DNA of 64,000 nt from the NCBI GenBank assembly GCA_030041295.1, contig JASHOD010000053.1:80629-144628 (forward strand), in the 5' to 3' direction. Source of the DNA: Nitrososphaerales archaeon (GTDB lineage: Archaea; Thermoproteota; Nitrososphaeria; Nitrososphaerales; CADDZS01). Both the position numbers and the translations under genes were made by a program. This document shows positions 34,970-43,679 of this stretch, piece by piece (position 1 is the stretch's first letter; every line of letters starts with the position of its first letter). Under the pieces are notes generated by a model. It was not told the DNA's origin, searched no databases, and was given only the letters and a program-made list of their open reading frames with translations.

Positions 34970-35407
34970 ATGTTTGACAGACTTCTGCGCGATTTGAAAA
35001 TCGAAGTCGGGCAAAAAGCTTCATACGAGCGGACATTCACAGAGAAAGACGTTGAAATCTTCATAGAACTTTCTGGAGACAAGGGCAGACAGCACGTCGA
35101 AAGAGATAGTGAAGGACGCTTAATGGTGCACGGGCTTTTAACAGCGACTCTGCCGACGAAGCTCGGAGGTGACATAAATTACATCGCCCGAGAAATTTCC
35201 TACGAGTTTCTTAGACCCGTATTCACAGGTGATAAAATTCGAGTGGAAGGCAAGGTTACGGCTGTTCAGGAGCTGGATCAAGTAACGAAGGTGTCAATGA
35301 AATTTTCTTGTTACAACCAAGATAGTAAGGAAGTACTCAATGGCAAGACCTGCGGAATAATAAGAAAGAGCTTATCACAGTCCTCTATCGATACCGAGAA
35401 CAGCTAA
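34970..35407 (+). CDS. MaoC-like hydratase/thioesterase (hot-dog fold)
   Basis: 145 residues. The hydratase-2 motif is recognisable as IFIELSGDKGRQHVERD ... LMVHGLLTATL, with the catalytic Asp/His pair GD-x4-H; the usual Asn-Pro is replaced by Gly-Arg-Gln. Strand YIAREISYEFLRPVFTGDKIRVEG completes the hot-dog domain. It probably hydrates a trans-2-enoyl-CoA, linking it to the acyl-CoA genes at 43.7-48.7 kb. ATG 34970 gives a normal N-terminus. Confidence 0.8.
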   Translation: MFDRLLRDLKIEVGQKASYERTFTEKDVEIFIELSGDKGRQHVERDSEGRLMVHGLLTATLPTKLGGDINYIAREISYEFLRPVFTGDKIRVEGKVTAVQELDQVTKVSMKFSCYNQDSKEVLNGKTCGIIRKSLSQSSIDTENS

Positions 35408-35649
35408 GAATATATCGACTTACATTTTTGCAGAAGGAATACGCAGCTGACTATTCGGAAAAGTCGAATAAGATGCGAAAAATAAAGAAAAGGGCGTGAT
35501 TGATCATATAGATTAACAATTCTAATCATCAATCCACGAAAAAAATCGACCTACAAAAAATGATCACACCTGGTGTGCAAATTCTGACAGCCAAATTTAT
35601 TTGTGGGGAAAACCAAAGCAAGAATTTGTTTTCGGTGAAGACAAGAACC

Positions 35650-35769
35650 ATGAACGCCGGTACAAGATATAGAATCGTCGTTATGAAGAGGAGACGCCTA
35701 TACGGCCTCGCAACAATATGCAGCGCTGCCGCGCTCGTTGCTGTATTCGTCGCTTTCTATCTGAGATAG
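35650..35769 (+). CDS. Possible tiny single-helix membrane protein
   Basis: 39 residues from ATG 35650: a basic start (YRIVVMKRRRLYG) and one hydrophobic helix ending at the C-terminus. The frame is open from 35560 but the first 30 codons are not obviously protein-like. No family known. Confidence 0.33.
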   Translation: MNAGTRYRIVVMKRRRLYGLATICSAAALVAVFVAFYLR

Positions 35770-35861
35770 TGGTACGAAGTTTCTGAGACTTTTTGCGAGA
35801 AAGTGCGAGGAAATAGTTTCTTCCGCTCCTCCAAAAGCTCTCCTTCCTATTTTTTCCGGAT

Positions 35862-36836
35862 TTAGTTAGTATCGTCTTCTTGTATTCTTCTCAGGACTCG
35901 TAGCGCCTGAAGCGTAATCCATTTGCTCGGTTTCCCCGGTGCCTCTAGAGCAAACGGTTTGATTTTCCTCCTGCCCCTCAAAACGTAATCCGCGCCGACT
36001 CCGATATCCGGATGAACCCTTTCGAGGAGCCAAGTCCCGTCGGACTGCTTTTTGTCATTTAGAATCTCAATTGCAGGTTTCAGGCGCTTATCCGAAGCAT
36101 AACCAAGCCTTGTCAATGTGTCCAACCCGACAAGGACGTCGTAATAGTAATGGTTGGGGTAGTGTAATCGAAACCATGGCTCATACCTACGCTTACCTTC
36201 TTCGAATAGCTTCCTTTCGAGGTAAAACTCTGCTCCCCGTTCTATGGATCTCTTGATACTTTTCGTGTGCTTTGATTTCGGAAGTGCCGCAAACGCTGCG
36301 AGACCTTCCCAGCCATCTAGTGTTCCTACTTTTGAATCGAAACAGTGCCAACCACCATCATCCTTTTGGTCCTCCACCAGACGATCGAAGAGCTTTCGGA
36401 CTCTAAAGTCATCGCCGTATCCATAGTGTGTCAACATTCGAGCAGTGTTTCCAACCACGCAGACCTCGTCGTTGAATATGTTATTCATCGAAGGGAGTTT
36501 TAACCACTGGTTGAAAAACTGGTCGGCTGTCCGCTTGATCCGGGGATTGTCGGATGCGAGTCCGAGGTCTGAAAGGACTATCGCCCGCCAGTTCGTCGCC
36601 GTGTACTTAGGGCGATACAAGTTGTCACCGGATTCCCAGTAGCCTCCTCGTCTTTGAGAGCTCAAAATTTCCTTCGCCCATCCTCTCGTCGAAATATTCG
36701 AGTAGGTCTCTCTTACCTCGTCGTCCCTTTTGTCGCGACCTAGCAAATCGACAAGGGTATAGTACCTGACCGAAGGCTGCTCGTCCTCGAGTAACCATTC
36801 GACGACTGGATCCTCGTTGCTTCTTCTTGTTGTCAT
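35862..36836 (-). CDS. Terpenoid-cyclase/prenyltransferase alpha-toroid-like protein
   Basis: 324 residues. Repeats such as LSSQRRGGYWES, VEDQKDDGGWHCF and DKKQSDGTWLLE are the Q-x-x-DG-x-W helices of the alpha6-alpha6 toroid used by squalene cyclases and prenyltransferase beta subunits. The DxDD cyclase motif is not visible, so it is probably not a squalene cyclase; many such proteins in prokaryotes are uncharacterised. N-terminal WLLEDEQPSVRYYTLVDLLG is typical of this group. Soluble. Confidence 0.72.
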   Translation of the reverse strand: MTTRRSNEDPVVEWLLEDEQPSVRYYTLVDLLGRDKRDDEVRETYSNISTRGWAKEILSSQRRGGYWESGDNLYRPKYTATNWRAIVLSDLGLASDNPRIKRTADQFFNQWLKLPSMNNIFNDEVCVVGNTARMLTHYGYGDDFRVRKLFDRLVEDQKDDGGWHCFDSKVGTLDGWEGLAAFAALPKSKHTKSIKRSIERGAEFYLERKLFEEGKRRYEPWFRLHYPNHYYYDVLVGLDTLTRLGYASDKRLKPAIEILNDKKQSDGTWLLERVHPDIGVGADYVLRGRRKIKPFALEAPGKPSKWITLQALRVLRRIQEDDTN

Positions 36837-37067
36837 GATCGCCTAGCTTCGATGCAGAGAGTACGGGAGTTCCCAAAATTAAAGAGATCTGTGGTCATAT
36901 GATAAATCTAATCTCCGAGAAGCTGTGAGCGCCAATTGGTTCTCCTTTTTCAGGGTGAGGAGATTCCACCAGTTATTTTGGAAACCCAAGTTAGATTCCT
37001 CGTACCAGTAAACTTATTAGATGAAAGGTTTTATTATAAAATAATGTTATACAGCAATGATTTCTAT

Positions 37068-37082
37068 ATGATATCATTTAAG
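37068..37082 (+). promoter_or_regulatory. Palindrome and TATA-like box before the MarR-ABC operon
   Basis: ATGATATCAT at 37068-37077 is a perfect 10-bp palindrome that overlaps a CATTTAAG TATA-like box (37075-37082), about 40 bp before the MarR start. A MarR dimer bound here would block its own promoter. AAGGAG at 37103-37108 is the ribosome site. Confidence 0.42.
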
Positions 37083-37120
37083 ATTGACTTCGACGCTTAA
37101 CAAAGGAGTAAAATTCCAAC

Positions 37121-37576
37121 ATGATGACCTATAAACAAGCCAAGGGAGACAAAAACAGCCTCGTCTCCGAGCAAATCGCGGATTTAATTTGGGAGATATG
37201 GAGAACATCTAGAAACGTCTCTAGCCCTGTGAACTCTGGCGAGGTCACCCCAGAACAGTACTGGATTCTCCGATTGATCTATTTCGAGGGGCCTCAAAAA
37301 GTGAAGGATATAGCTTCTCGCATCGGTACCACCCCGAGCCCGGTTACAATTTCAGTGAAGCGTTTGGAAAGACAAAAGCTCCTGAAGAGGACCAGGAATA
37401 CGGAGGACGAGAGAGTGGTGACCGTGGAACTCACGAAATTTGGGAAAATTCAATTTGAATCTTGGCGTGAAAGAAGGCGGAGATCGCTTTCAAAGTTCTT
37501 TGAAACCTTGGACGATCATGAAAAGAATTCGCTGTTGAAGCTGCTTTCGAAGGTCAAAACTACAGGGAGTGCATGA
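37121..37576 (+). CDS. MarR-family transcriptional regulator
   Basis: 151 residues. The winged helix is clear: TPEQYWILRLIYFEGPQKVKDIASRIGTTPSPVTISVKRLERQKLLKRTRNTEDERVVTVELT. The last two terms include the wing with its Asp-Glu-Arg. An AAGGAG ribosome site precedes the ATG. Its stop overlaps the ABC ATPase start (ATGA), so it is first gene of a three-gene operon and likely represses it, lifting on binding of the exported compound. Confidence 0.9.
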   Translation: MMTYKQAKGDKNSLVSEQIADLIWEIWRTSRNVSSPVNSGEVTPEQYWILRLIYFEGPQKVKDIASRIGTTPSPVTISVKRLERQKLLKRTRNTEDERVVTVELTKFGKIQFESWRERRRRSLSKFFETLDDHEKNSLLKLLSKVKTTGSA

Positions 37577-38604
37577 AGTCGACTCAGACAGTTATTGAAT
37601 CTCAAAGTCTTCAAAGAAGCGACGAGCCTGCTCCCGCAGAAGGGCTTCTAAATTGCATCCACCTCACGAAGAGATATGGAAAGGCACCCCCTGCGCTAGA
37701 GAATGTCAGCCTTTCAATCAGAACGAGCGGAACCTTCGCGCTTCTCGGAAGGAATGGCGCGGGGAAGACCACTCTGATCAGAATACTAGCAACCGAGCTC
37801 AAGCAGAGTTCTGGAAGCGCGAGCATCAACGGCATGGACATTCAGAATGACGCGAGACAAATTAGGGCGCAGATCGCCGTGATGCCCCAGGAAGCTAGAC
37901 TGGTCCCTTGGCTCACTCCGAGGCAGATGATCTATTCTTATCTCCTTTATCGCGGTTTCAGCAGGAGCGACGCCTCTTCGAGGGTTTCCGGAGCTCTTGA
38001 TAGGCTGGAACTCGGGAAATACGAAAACGTACTGAACCGCCGTCTTTCTGGCGGTGTAAAGAGGAGGGTTCTGCTGAGCATGATTCTTGCGACGGACGCG
38101 AGAATTCTCTTCGTGGACGAGCCCACAACAGGTTTGGACCCGGTAATTAGAGCAGACCTGTGGAAGAAACTGAACGAATTAAAAAAGACCCATTTCATAT
38201 TCCTTACCACCCACTACCTAGAAGAAGCCGAAAGACTGGCGGACATGATAGGAATTTTAGAGAACGGAAGGCTCCTCGGGCTCGGAACTTTGGATCAACT
38301 CCGGTCTATCGTAAAATATCAGTATACGGTACGAATCATGCACGGAAGCGAGGTCCCGCTTTCATCGTCGCTGACCAAAGGCGAAGTAATCAAAGCGATG
38401 GACGGGTCCACCCAGATCTTCACAACTGAAGAAGATGCGGAGGAACTCGCGGAGAGACTCGTTCGGGAGAAGAAGCGGTTTTCGATCTATCCGACCTCGC
38501 TTGAAGACATTTTCTATTATCTTGTGCGTAAGCCGATTGAAGAAGATACGAGACACGGGCCGGAAGAGGAGAACAGAATTCATGAAGAAGAGCGTCAAGA
38601 TTAG
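37573..38604 (+). CDS. ABC-2 type transporter ATP-binding protein
   Basis: 343 residues. Walker A LGRNGAGKTT, Q-loop MPQEARLVPW, signature LSGGVKRR and Walker B ILFVDEPTTGLDP are intact, followed by the H-loop THYLEEAE. The C-terminal ~90 residues form the DUF4162-like extension of drug/antibiotic exporters of the CcmA/DrrA type. Works with the permease encoded by the overlapping next gene to export a drug, lipid or polymer. Confidence 0.92.
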   Translation: MKSTQTVIESQSLQRSDEPAPAEGLLNCIHLTKRYGKAPPALENVSLSIRTSGTFALLGRNGAGKTTLIRILATELKQSSGSASINGMDIQNDARQIRAQIAVMPQEARLVPWLTPRQMIYSYLLYRGFSRSDASSRVSGALDRLELGKYENVLNRRLSGGVKRRVLLSMILATDARILFVDEPTTGLDPVIRADLWKKLNELKKTHFIFLTTHYLEEAERLADMIGILENGRLLGLGTLDQLRSIVKYQYTVRIMHGSEVPLSSSLTKGEVIKAMDGSTQIFTTEEDAEELAERLVREKKRFSIYPTSLEDIFYYLVRKPIEEDTRHGPEEENRIHEEERQD

Positions 38605-39337
38605 CACGTTGAATCAGATTTACGCATCTGTACTGATCGACGCGGTCTACCAGATGAAGAATTATCCGATAACTTTGGCGAGCAACATAATTGCCCCCTT
38701 TTCGGTTCTTATTCTGATAATTCTGGTTAGCCACGGGCAGCTCTTGGGGATCTCGATAATCGGAGCTTTGATCACCGCGATGATCTCGAGCGGCGTAAAT
38801 CTGCAGATTGACCTATCCCACATAAAGAACGATTTCAAGCTGCAGGACATGCTGATCAGCTCTCCCACCACTGCGTTCACTTACATGCTCGGGATGGCGA
38901 TGGCCGCACTCGTCAATGCTCTTCCCGCCCTCACCGTTCTTACTGGTCTCGCGATACTACTCATTCATGCCAGCGTTTTTGCTGCAGTAACTATTTTTGC
39001 GGTCTTTTCGCTGATTTTTGCATTCTCGGTTGCCTTAGGATTCATGCTCTCTACATTTAGCACCGATATTCAGCAAAACCGAGCTTTCGTGAGCATCCTC
39101 ACAGTTATTCTAGCTACCATAGCGCCGATCTACTACCCAATAACCTACATCCCCGCTTCCATAAGGGATATTGCCTATCTGTCGCCTGCCACCTACGCAG
39201 CTGAGATCGCGCAAAACGCCATAGGCGCCCTGTCTCTCCCCGTCTGGCACGTTGAGCTGAACTGGCTCGCCCTAGGAGCGATCTGCGGAGCTTTGTTCGT
39301 CATCGCGATAAAGAAAAGCCACTGGGCGGATCCCTAA
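38582..39337 (+). CDS. ABC-2 type transporter permease
   Basis: 251 residues from ATG 38582, which overlaps the ATPase stop by 23 nt; the frame is open further upstream but that part is antisense-like. Six hydrophobic segments, with the conserved PIYYPITYIPASIRDIAYLSPATYAAE before the last, as in DrrB/NodJ-type permeases. Forms the export channel of the MarR-controlled system. Confidence 0.88.
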   Translation: MKKSVKISTLNQIYASVLIDAVYQMKNYPITLASNIIAPFSVLILIILVSHGQLLGISIIGALITAMISSGVNLQIDLSHIKNDFKLQDMLISSPTTAFTYMLGMAMAALVNALPALTVLTGLAILLIHASVFAAVTIFAVFSLIFAFSVALGFMLSTFSTDIQQNRAFVSILTVILATIAPIYYPITYIPASIRDIAYLSPATYAAEIAQNAIGALSLPVWHVELNWLALGAICGALFVIAIKKSHWADP

Positions 39338-39460
39338 TTCTCTCGGCGTACGAATCGTAAATCATTTGCTCTCACGAGTGAGTGTGCAGATCCAAACTTT
39401 GAAGACAAAGTATCGTGGCAACATATCGAAGAGTTAAACTGTCGCAGGGATGGGTTAAGC

Positions 39461-40012
39461 ATGAAAAGGTATGTTGACAAAGACGAACTTGAAGCATTTG
39501 TCTGGAGATATTATAGGAAAAAAGACTTGATGCATAACCTCACGCATATCGAAAGAATACTTGAAACTGCGCGTGTGATCTCCAGACGGCACAAAGGAGC
39601 TGATTCTTCGATTTTGACAATTGCTTGTTACTTTCATGGAATAGACGTTAAGGGAAATGAGATGAAACTATCGAAATTCCTAAGAGATAGAGGTTTTCAT
39701 TCTGAGGAAATTAGTCGGATATTCCAAGCTGCTGTCGATTCTCAGACTGCATCTATTCCAAAGACGCTCGAGGGAAAGATCTTACATGACGCTCACTTGC
39801 TAGAAGGCGGGCGAAACTTCCACGTAGTGAAGTGTCTCGTTACAGGATTATCGAGAGGGAGTTCGCTATTGGAGATAACTAAGTACTATCAGTCGAACAT
39901 CTATGGCAAATACAAGTGCTATCTTGCCGAAAATAAGGCATTATACAGAGAAAAGGAAGAATATGCTAGCCAGTTTTTCAACGATCTGAGGAAGAATCTT
40001 TCTTTGAAATAA
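39461..40012 (+). CDS. HD-superfamily-like phosphohydrolase with a degenerate motif
   Basis: 183 residues. MHNLTHIERILETARVI supplies the first His (residue 25), ACYFHGID carries the position of the HD doublet as His59-Gly60, and KILHDAHLLEGG provides the later Asp110. Order and spacing are those of HD phosphohydrolases, but the metal Asp is Gly, so activity may be altered or the next Asp (residue 62) may stand in. Substrate unknown. Stands alone. Confidence 0.66.
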   Translation: MKRYVDKDELEAFVWRYYRKKDLMHNLTHIERILETARVISRRHKGADSSILTIACYFHGIDVKGNEMKLSKFLRDRGFHSEEISRIFQAAVDSQTASIPKTLEGKILHDAHLLEGGRNFHVVKCLVTGLSRGSSLLEITKYYQSNIYGKYKCYLAENKALYREKEEYASQFFNDLRKNLSLK

Positions 40013-40166
40013 ACAATATCAAACGAGCTATCTGCGTGATTCAGTTCATGACTTCACACAAATTCAAAAGGATGACAATTCCGATCTTTCTTTCTATAAG
40101 AAAACGAGCTCGTCTAAGACTTTATAGTTCGTCAGTCGTATGGCACAAAAGATATTTTGTCCATGG

Positions 40167-41297
40167 TCAGGCAGAAAATCTTCCCGGAGTGAACGCCTTA
40201 ATATCCAGAGTAGTATTGCCCTCGCAAATCAGTTCTGACACGATCTTGCCTGTGACCGGCGCGAGCGAAAACCCGCTCCTGAAATGTCCCGTCGCGAATA
40301 TTAGATTGTCGTACTGAGTCGAATTTCCAATAATTGGTAGACCATCCGAACAGTAGGGTCGTAGACATGCAATTTTTGAGTCCTGACCTAAAGACTGTAT
40401 GATCGGTAGGAAAATGCTGCCCTCACTCCAAGCCTCGCGTACCCTAGAATCAATGAGGCTCGTATCAAACCCCACAGAATCTTCGCCGCCTCCGACGACA
40501 ACACTTCCCTCGTGGCTCTGCAAAAAGTAATAATTCGGACCCAATATGAAGGAGCGAAGAATCTTTTCCTTCGTCTTCAGGGTGATGATAAGGTGGCCCT
40601 TGACAGGTTCAACTGGTATCTTAATACCTGCCATGGATGCAATTTTTCCAGACCAAGGCCCGGCCGCAATCACGACCGTTTTCGGATGAATGGAGCCGTG
40701 ATTTGTTACAACGGACTCGATCTTTTTCTCCGTTTTTCCTTCATTTCTGACCTCAAAACGCATCAACTCAGTTCCGACGCTCATTTTCACCTCCCTGTCG
40801 GCGCAAGCAGTTGCAAAGCATTGTCCTAGTTTTACCGAACTCCCCTGCGCATCATCCGGATAATAATATGCGCCACAAATATTCTCAACACTAAGATTGG
40901 GTTCGTTTTCTTTGACTTCGGATTTAGTCAAAAAATCACCGCTTGCCTGACTCTTTGCTCTAAATATCTGGAGCTCGTTCTTCAAAAGAGCCGTGTCCTT
41001 TTCCTTAGTGAACAGCACCATTGATCCGCTAACGGTATAATCAAAGTCGAAACCCTCCTTACATCCCAAGCCTTGGTAAAGCTTCGTGGAATGTTCCTCC
41101 AGGGGCCAGAATTCCACTGATTGGCTCACATGCGGCGCGGAAATCCCTCCCGCATTATGGCCGCTCGCATGAGAAGTCAACACATTTTCTCTTTCAATAA
41201 TTTGAACATTGCAGAAGTTTTTTTCAGTTAGATAGTACGCAATAGAAAGTCCGATAATGCCTCCGCCTATTATGAGAACATCGGGCTTCTCTTCCAG
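40167..41297 (-). CDS. FAD-dependent amine/amino-acid oxidoreductase (DAO family), start codon unclear
   Basis: The first canonical start in frame is GTG 41183, but the frame stays open upstream and encodes PDVLIIGGGIIGLSIAYYLT, the FAD-binding Rossmann motif, followed by IIEREN at the end of strand 2. The coding sequence must therefore start near 41297, where only a CTG codon is available; a TGA closes the frame at 41319-41321. C-terminal CLRPYCSDGLPIIGNS and TGHFRSGFSLAP are typical of glycine oxidase, D-amino-acid dehydrogenase and sarcosine oxidase. It oxidises an amine to the imino acid. Either a non-AUG start or a frameshift from the frame ending at 41270 is implied. Confidence 0.72.
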   Translation of the reverse strand: MEEKPDVLIIGGGIIGLSIAYYLTEKNFCNVQIIERENVLTSHASGHNAGGISAPHVSQSVEFWPLEEHSTKLYQGLGCKEGFDFDYTVSGSMVLFTKEKDTALLKNELQIFRAKSQASGDFLTKSEVKENEPNLSVENICGAYYYPDDAQGSSVKLGQCFATACADREVKMSVGTELMRFEVRNEGKTEKKIESVVTNHGSIHPKTVVIAAGPWSGKIASMAGIKIPVEPVKGHLIITLKTKEKILRSFILGPNYYFLQSHEGSVVVGGGEDSVGFDTSLIDSRVREAWSEGSIFLPIIQSLGQDSKIACLRPYCSDGLPIIGNSTQYDNLIFATGHFRSGFSLAPVTGKIVSELICEGNTTLDIKAFTPGRFSA

Positions 41298-41443
41298 TTT
41301 TGACGTACTATGACACCTTCAGGATTGTTGCAGCAGATTAGAACTGTGTTTGGTTCGAGTTTCTTATCCATCACTGTCGTGGTCTTTGAGGAAATAACAC
41401 TTTTTGTATTTACGCCGCAATAGACCTGACCCAATAAGTTCAC
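41270..41443 (-). CDS. Small frame upstream of and overlapping the FAD oxidoreductase
   Basis: Minus-strand GTG 41441-41443 to TAA 41270-41272, 57 residues, with an internal ATG at 41371 (MDKKLEPNTVLICCNNPEGVI). It overlaps the first codons of the FAD-binding domain in another frame. It may be a separate small protein coupled to the oxidoreductase, or the true 5' end of that gene put out of frame by an indel at about 41300. Confidence 0.32.
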   Translation of the reverse strand: MNLLGQVYCGVNTKSVISSKTTTVMDKKLEPNTVLICCNNPEGVIVRQNWKRSPMFS

Positions 41444-41889
41444 TCACATCCGGTCTTCAGTTTCAACTAGGATAGTTGAACCCCAAAAATTGTCACGGGT
41501 TTTCGATGCTTCCTTTTTCGGAGCAAAAAAATGCTGAGCCGAGAAGATCGGAGACGATACCAATTGGATCTAATAAATCCAGAACCCGGAATACCTTGCC
41601 TGCGACTCGGAGGCAAGCAAAAGAAATGGAATGCTTCCGTCACCACCTAGTGTATTATTGTACACAGTTGGACTCAAGCCGGCAAAAGATTAGCCACATA
41701 CGGAAACTGGTTGACCTACGTCTATCTTGCAAATCGTGCTGATTAGAGTATTAGCCGCTCCATCGATTGAATTTGCGACGCCGCTGTTCGTGCTGAACGA
41801 ATGTCACTCCCAAATCACTACAATAAGTCACCGTGCCCTCGAATCTCGAAATTTTCAAGAAGAAGGGATTTGATATTTAAGCTGGATAT
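41444..41889. other. Intergenic region with no convincing gene
   Basis: About 445 bp between the FAD oxidoreductase and the aminotransferase. A plus-strand frame (41476-41742, 88 codons) is rich in Arg, Ser and Thr, has no recognisable motif and low-quality composition, and the minus strand is full of stops. Treated as non-coding or as decayed sequence. Confidence 0.45.
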
Positions 41890-43026
41890 CTATTGCTCGC
41901 CGAAGAATCGCTGTATTCTTTTCATTCCTTCTTCTATGTCTTCATTCGAACCGGAGAAGGAGAGTCTCATGTGATTCTCTCCTCTTGGGCCAAATACTAT
42001 GCCAGGAAGGACCGCTGCATTCTGCTTTAGCAGGAGCTTCTTCGCAAAATCCATTGAGTTTGTATTGCTCTTGAACTTCGGAAAGGCGTAGAATGCTCCT
42101 TCTATAGGAGCTGCTTCTAGCTCTGGTATCTCATTGATTTTCTCCGTCAATAAATCCCGTCTCTCTTTATATTCTCGCCTGAACTCAAGTATGCTGCTCT
42201 CGCAATTGTTTAGGGCATAAGAGCATGCCTTCTCGATGAAGGGTGAAAAACAGCTCATAGTATGCTCTAGCAGTTTGTTAATCAGAGGGATGACCTTTGG
42301 TCCAGCTACTACGTACCCTGCTCGCCATCCCGTCATGGAATAGCTCTTGGAGAAACTGAAAATTGAGACTACAATGTCTGGCTTGGGTTCAAGAGATCCA
42401 ATCGAAAAATGAGTTCCTTCGTATACTAGATCTTCGTACGCCTCGTCTGTGATTACAAATATGCCGCGTTCCTTGCACAAGTTATACAATTCTGAGAGCT
42501 CCCCACTACGTAGGACTTTGCCGGTAGGGTTTGACGGAGTGTTTATGACCAGAGCCTTGGTCTTCGGGGTTATTCTTTGCTTGATTGCGTCTATGTTGAG
42601 AGAGAAATCTGGATTTAGTGCGTAGCGGATAGGGGTCCCACCAGCTAGGATCACGGATTCTGAATAGAAATAACCTGGGTCAGGAATCAAAGCGTCAAAC
42701 GGTGTCTCCGAGACGCTCATCAAAGAAGCATAGACGGCGAGTTTTGTAGTGAGAAAGATGCAATTTTCGAGCTCCGCGTTGATTCCATTTTTTCTTCGTA
42801 CTTTGTTCTTTATTGCTTCTCTAACCTCAAGGGTACCATAAGAGCCCACATAATGAACGTCCCCGGCTCTCATCGCTTGGCACGCAACATCGACGATTTC
42901 TTTTGGTGTGTTGAAAGAAGGGTCACCAATCGCAAGAGAGACCACCTCCTCGCCGCGCGCTTTTTTATCCAGTACGAGATAGACTAGCTCAAGAGAAGGA
43001 GAACCTTGGATATTTGTAAGGAACAT
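41890..43026 (-). CDS. Aminotransferase, class I/II (AspC/ArAT-like)
   Basis: 378 residues of fold-type I PLP enzyme. VVSLAIGDPSFNTP at the start, VINTPSNPTGKVL, VITDEAYEDLVYEG and the Schiff-base Lys in FSFSKSYSMTGWRAGYVV are in order; the substrate-carboxylate Arg is in MRLSFSGS. It transfers the amino group of an amino acid to 2-oxoglutarate; aromatic or aspartate specificity is undetermined. One of four aminotransferases in this half of the window. A TATA box and a palindrome lie upstream. Confidence 0.92.
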   Translation of the reverse strand: MFLTNIQGSPSLELVYLVLDKKARGEEVVSLAIGDPSFNTPKEIVDVACQAMRAGDVHYVGSYGTLEVREAIKNKVRRKNGINAELENCIFLTTKLAVYASLMSVSETPFDALIPDPGYFYSESVILAGGTPIRYALNPDFSLNIDAIKQRITPKTKALVINTPSNPTGKVLRSGELSELYNLCKERGIFVITDEAYEDLVYEGTHFSIGSLEPKPDIVVSIFSFSKSYSMTGWRAGYVVAGPKVIPLINKLLEHTMSCFSPFIEKACSYALNNCESSILEFRREYKERRDLLTEKINEIPELEAAPIEGAFYAFPKFKSNTNSMDFAKKLLLKQNAAVLPGIVFGPRGENHMRLSFSGSNEDIEEGMKRIQRFFGEQ

Positions 43027-43061
43027 GCTGTATTTCCCATTTACAAGGCGGTTCTAGCAGA

Positions 43062-43086
43062 AATTTAAATTGTCCTCTTAAGAGGA
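43062..43086 (-). promoter_or_regulatory. TATA box and adjoining 14-bp perfect palindrome before the aminotransferase
   Basis: ATTTAAAT at 43063-43070, about 40 bp upstream of the ATG at 43026, is directly preceded (in the minus-strand sense) by the perfect palindrome TCCTCTTAAGAGGA at 43073-43086. The position overlaps the place of the BRE and TFB contact, as expected for a dimeric regulator that controls the aminotransferase. Confidence 0.5.
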
Positions 43087-43270
43087 GGACAAATGAGAGT
43101 CATTCATCTTTCCTTGTGATTTTCTCTTTTCTTGATATACTAACAGGTAAGGGTTATGTTCGTATTCCTTAGAAAAAGGAACCCAGGATTCTTCTTATTC
43201 CCTCAAAAAGAAGAGAAAGGGACGAATTTCTTAACAGCGGTTTGTTTCTTATGTTTGGAGGGGAAAGAAA

Positions 43271-43660
43271 TTGATAGCCCAAACTAAGAGGAACGCAAGG
43301 TTGTCTAAAATATGTGACTCTGTGAGAAAGTCTGACAAACGAATTAGGCACGTAGGTTATTATGATCGACTGGGAAGAATACTATACGATAGCATAGGAT
43401 ACGAGAAAGCTCTTGAAGATACTGAAGAAATGCATATCTTGAACGGGACAGTGGCCAGCATGCTAAATCTCTGGAGGCCATCGAGTAGCTTGATTGGCGA
43501 CATCGACAGTTTCATCATGATTAGGAAAAAGATAGTTGGATTAATCGTTCCCGTGGACCACGAAAACTATTTGCTTACAATCTTTGAAGCTAAAACACCT
43601 ATCGAGGTCGTAGAAAAATCAAGATTGACGATTGAAGCAGAAATAAGAAAGAAAGCCTAG
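43271..43660 (+). CDS. Small protein of a thaumarchaeal family (DUF6659-like)
   Basis: 129 residues. ICDSVRKSDKRIRHVGYYDRLGRILYD at the start, a helical middle with MLNLWRPSSSLIG, and IVGLIVPVDHENYLLTIFE near the end form an alpha/beta profilin- or roadblock-like pattern that I associate with a family (DUF6659, from memory) expanded in Thaumarchaeota. Cytoplasmic; function unknown, possibly signalling. TTG start with a GGAGGGG ribosome site about 7 nt upstream. Confidence 0.68.
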   Translation: MIAQTKRNARLSKICDSVRKSDKRIRHVGYYDRLGRILYDSIGYEKALEDTEEMHILNGTVASMLNLWRPSSSLIGDIDSFIMIRKKIVGLIVPVDHENYLLTIFEAKTPIEVVEKSRLTIEAEIRKKA

Positions 43661-43679
43661 TGATTTAAGAAACTCTAAA

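Noticed and set aside
41476..41742. Plus-strand frame of 88 codons between the FAD oxidoreductase and the aminotransferase
   Set aside because: Composition is not protein-like, no ribosome site or promoter, and no motif recognised.
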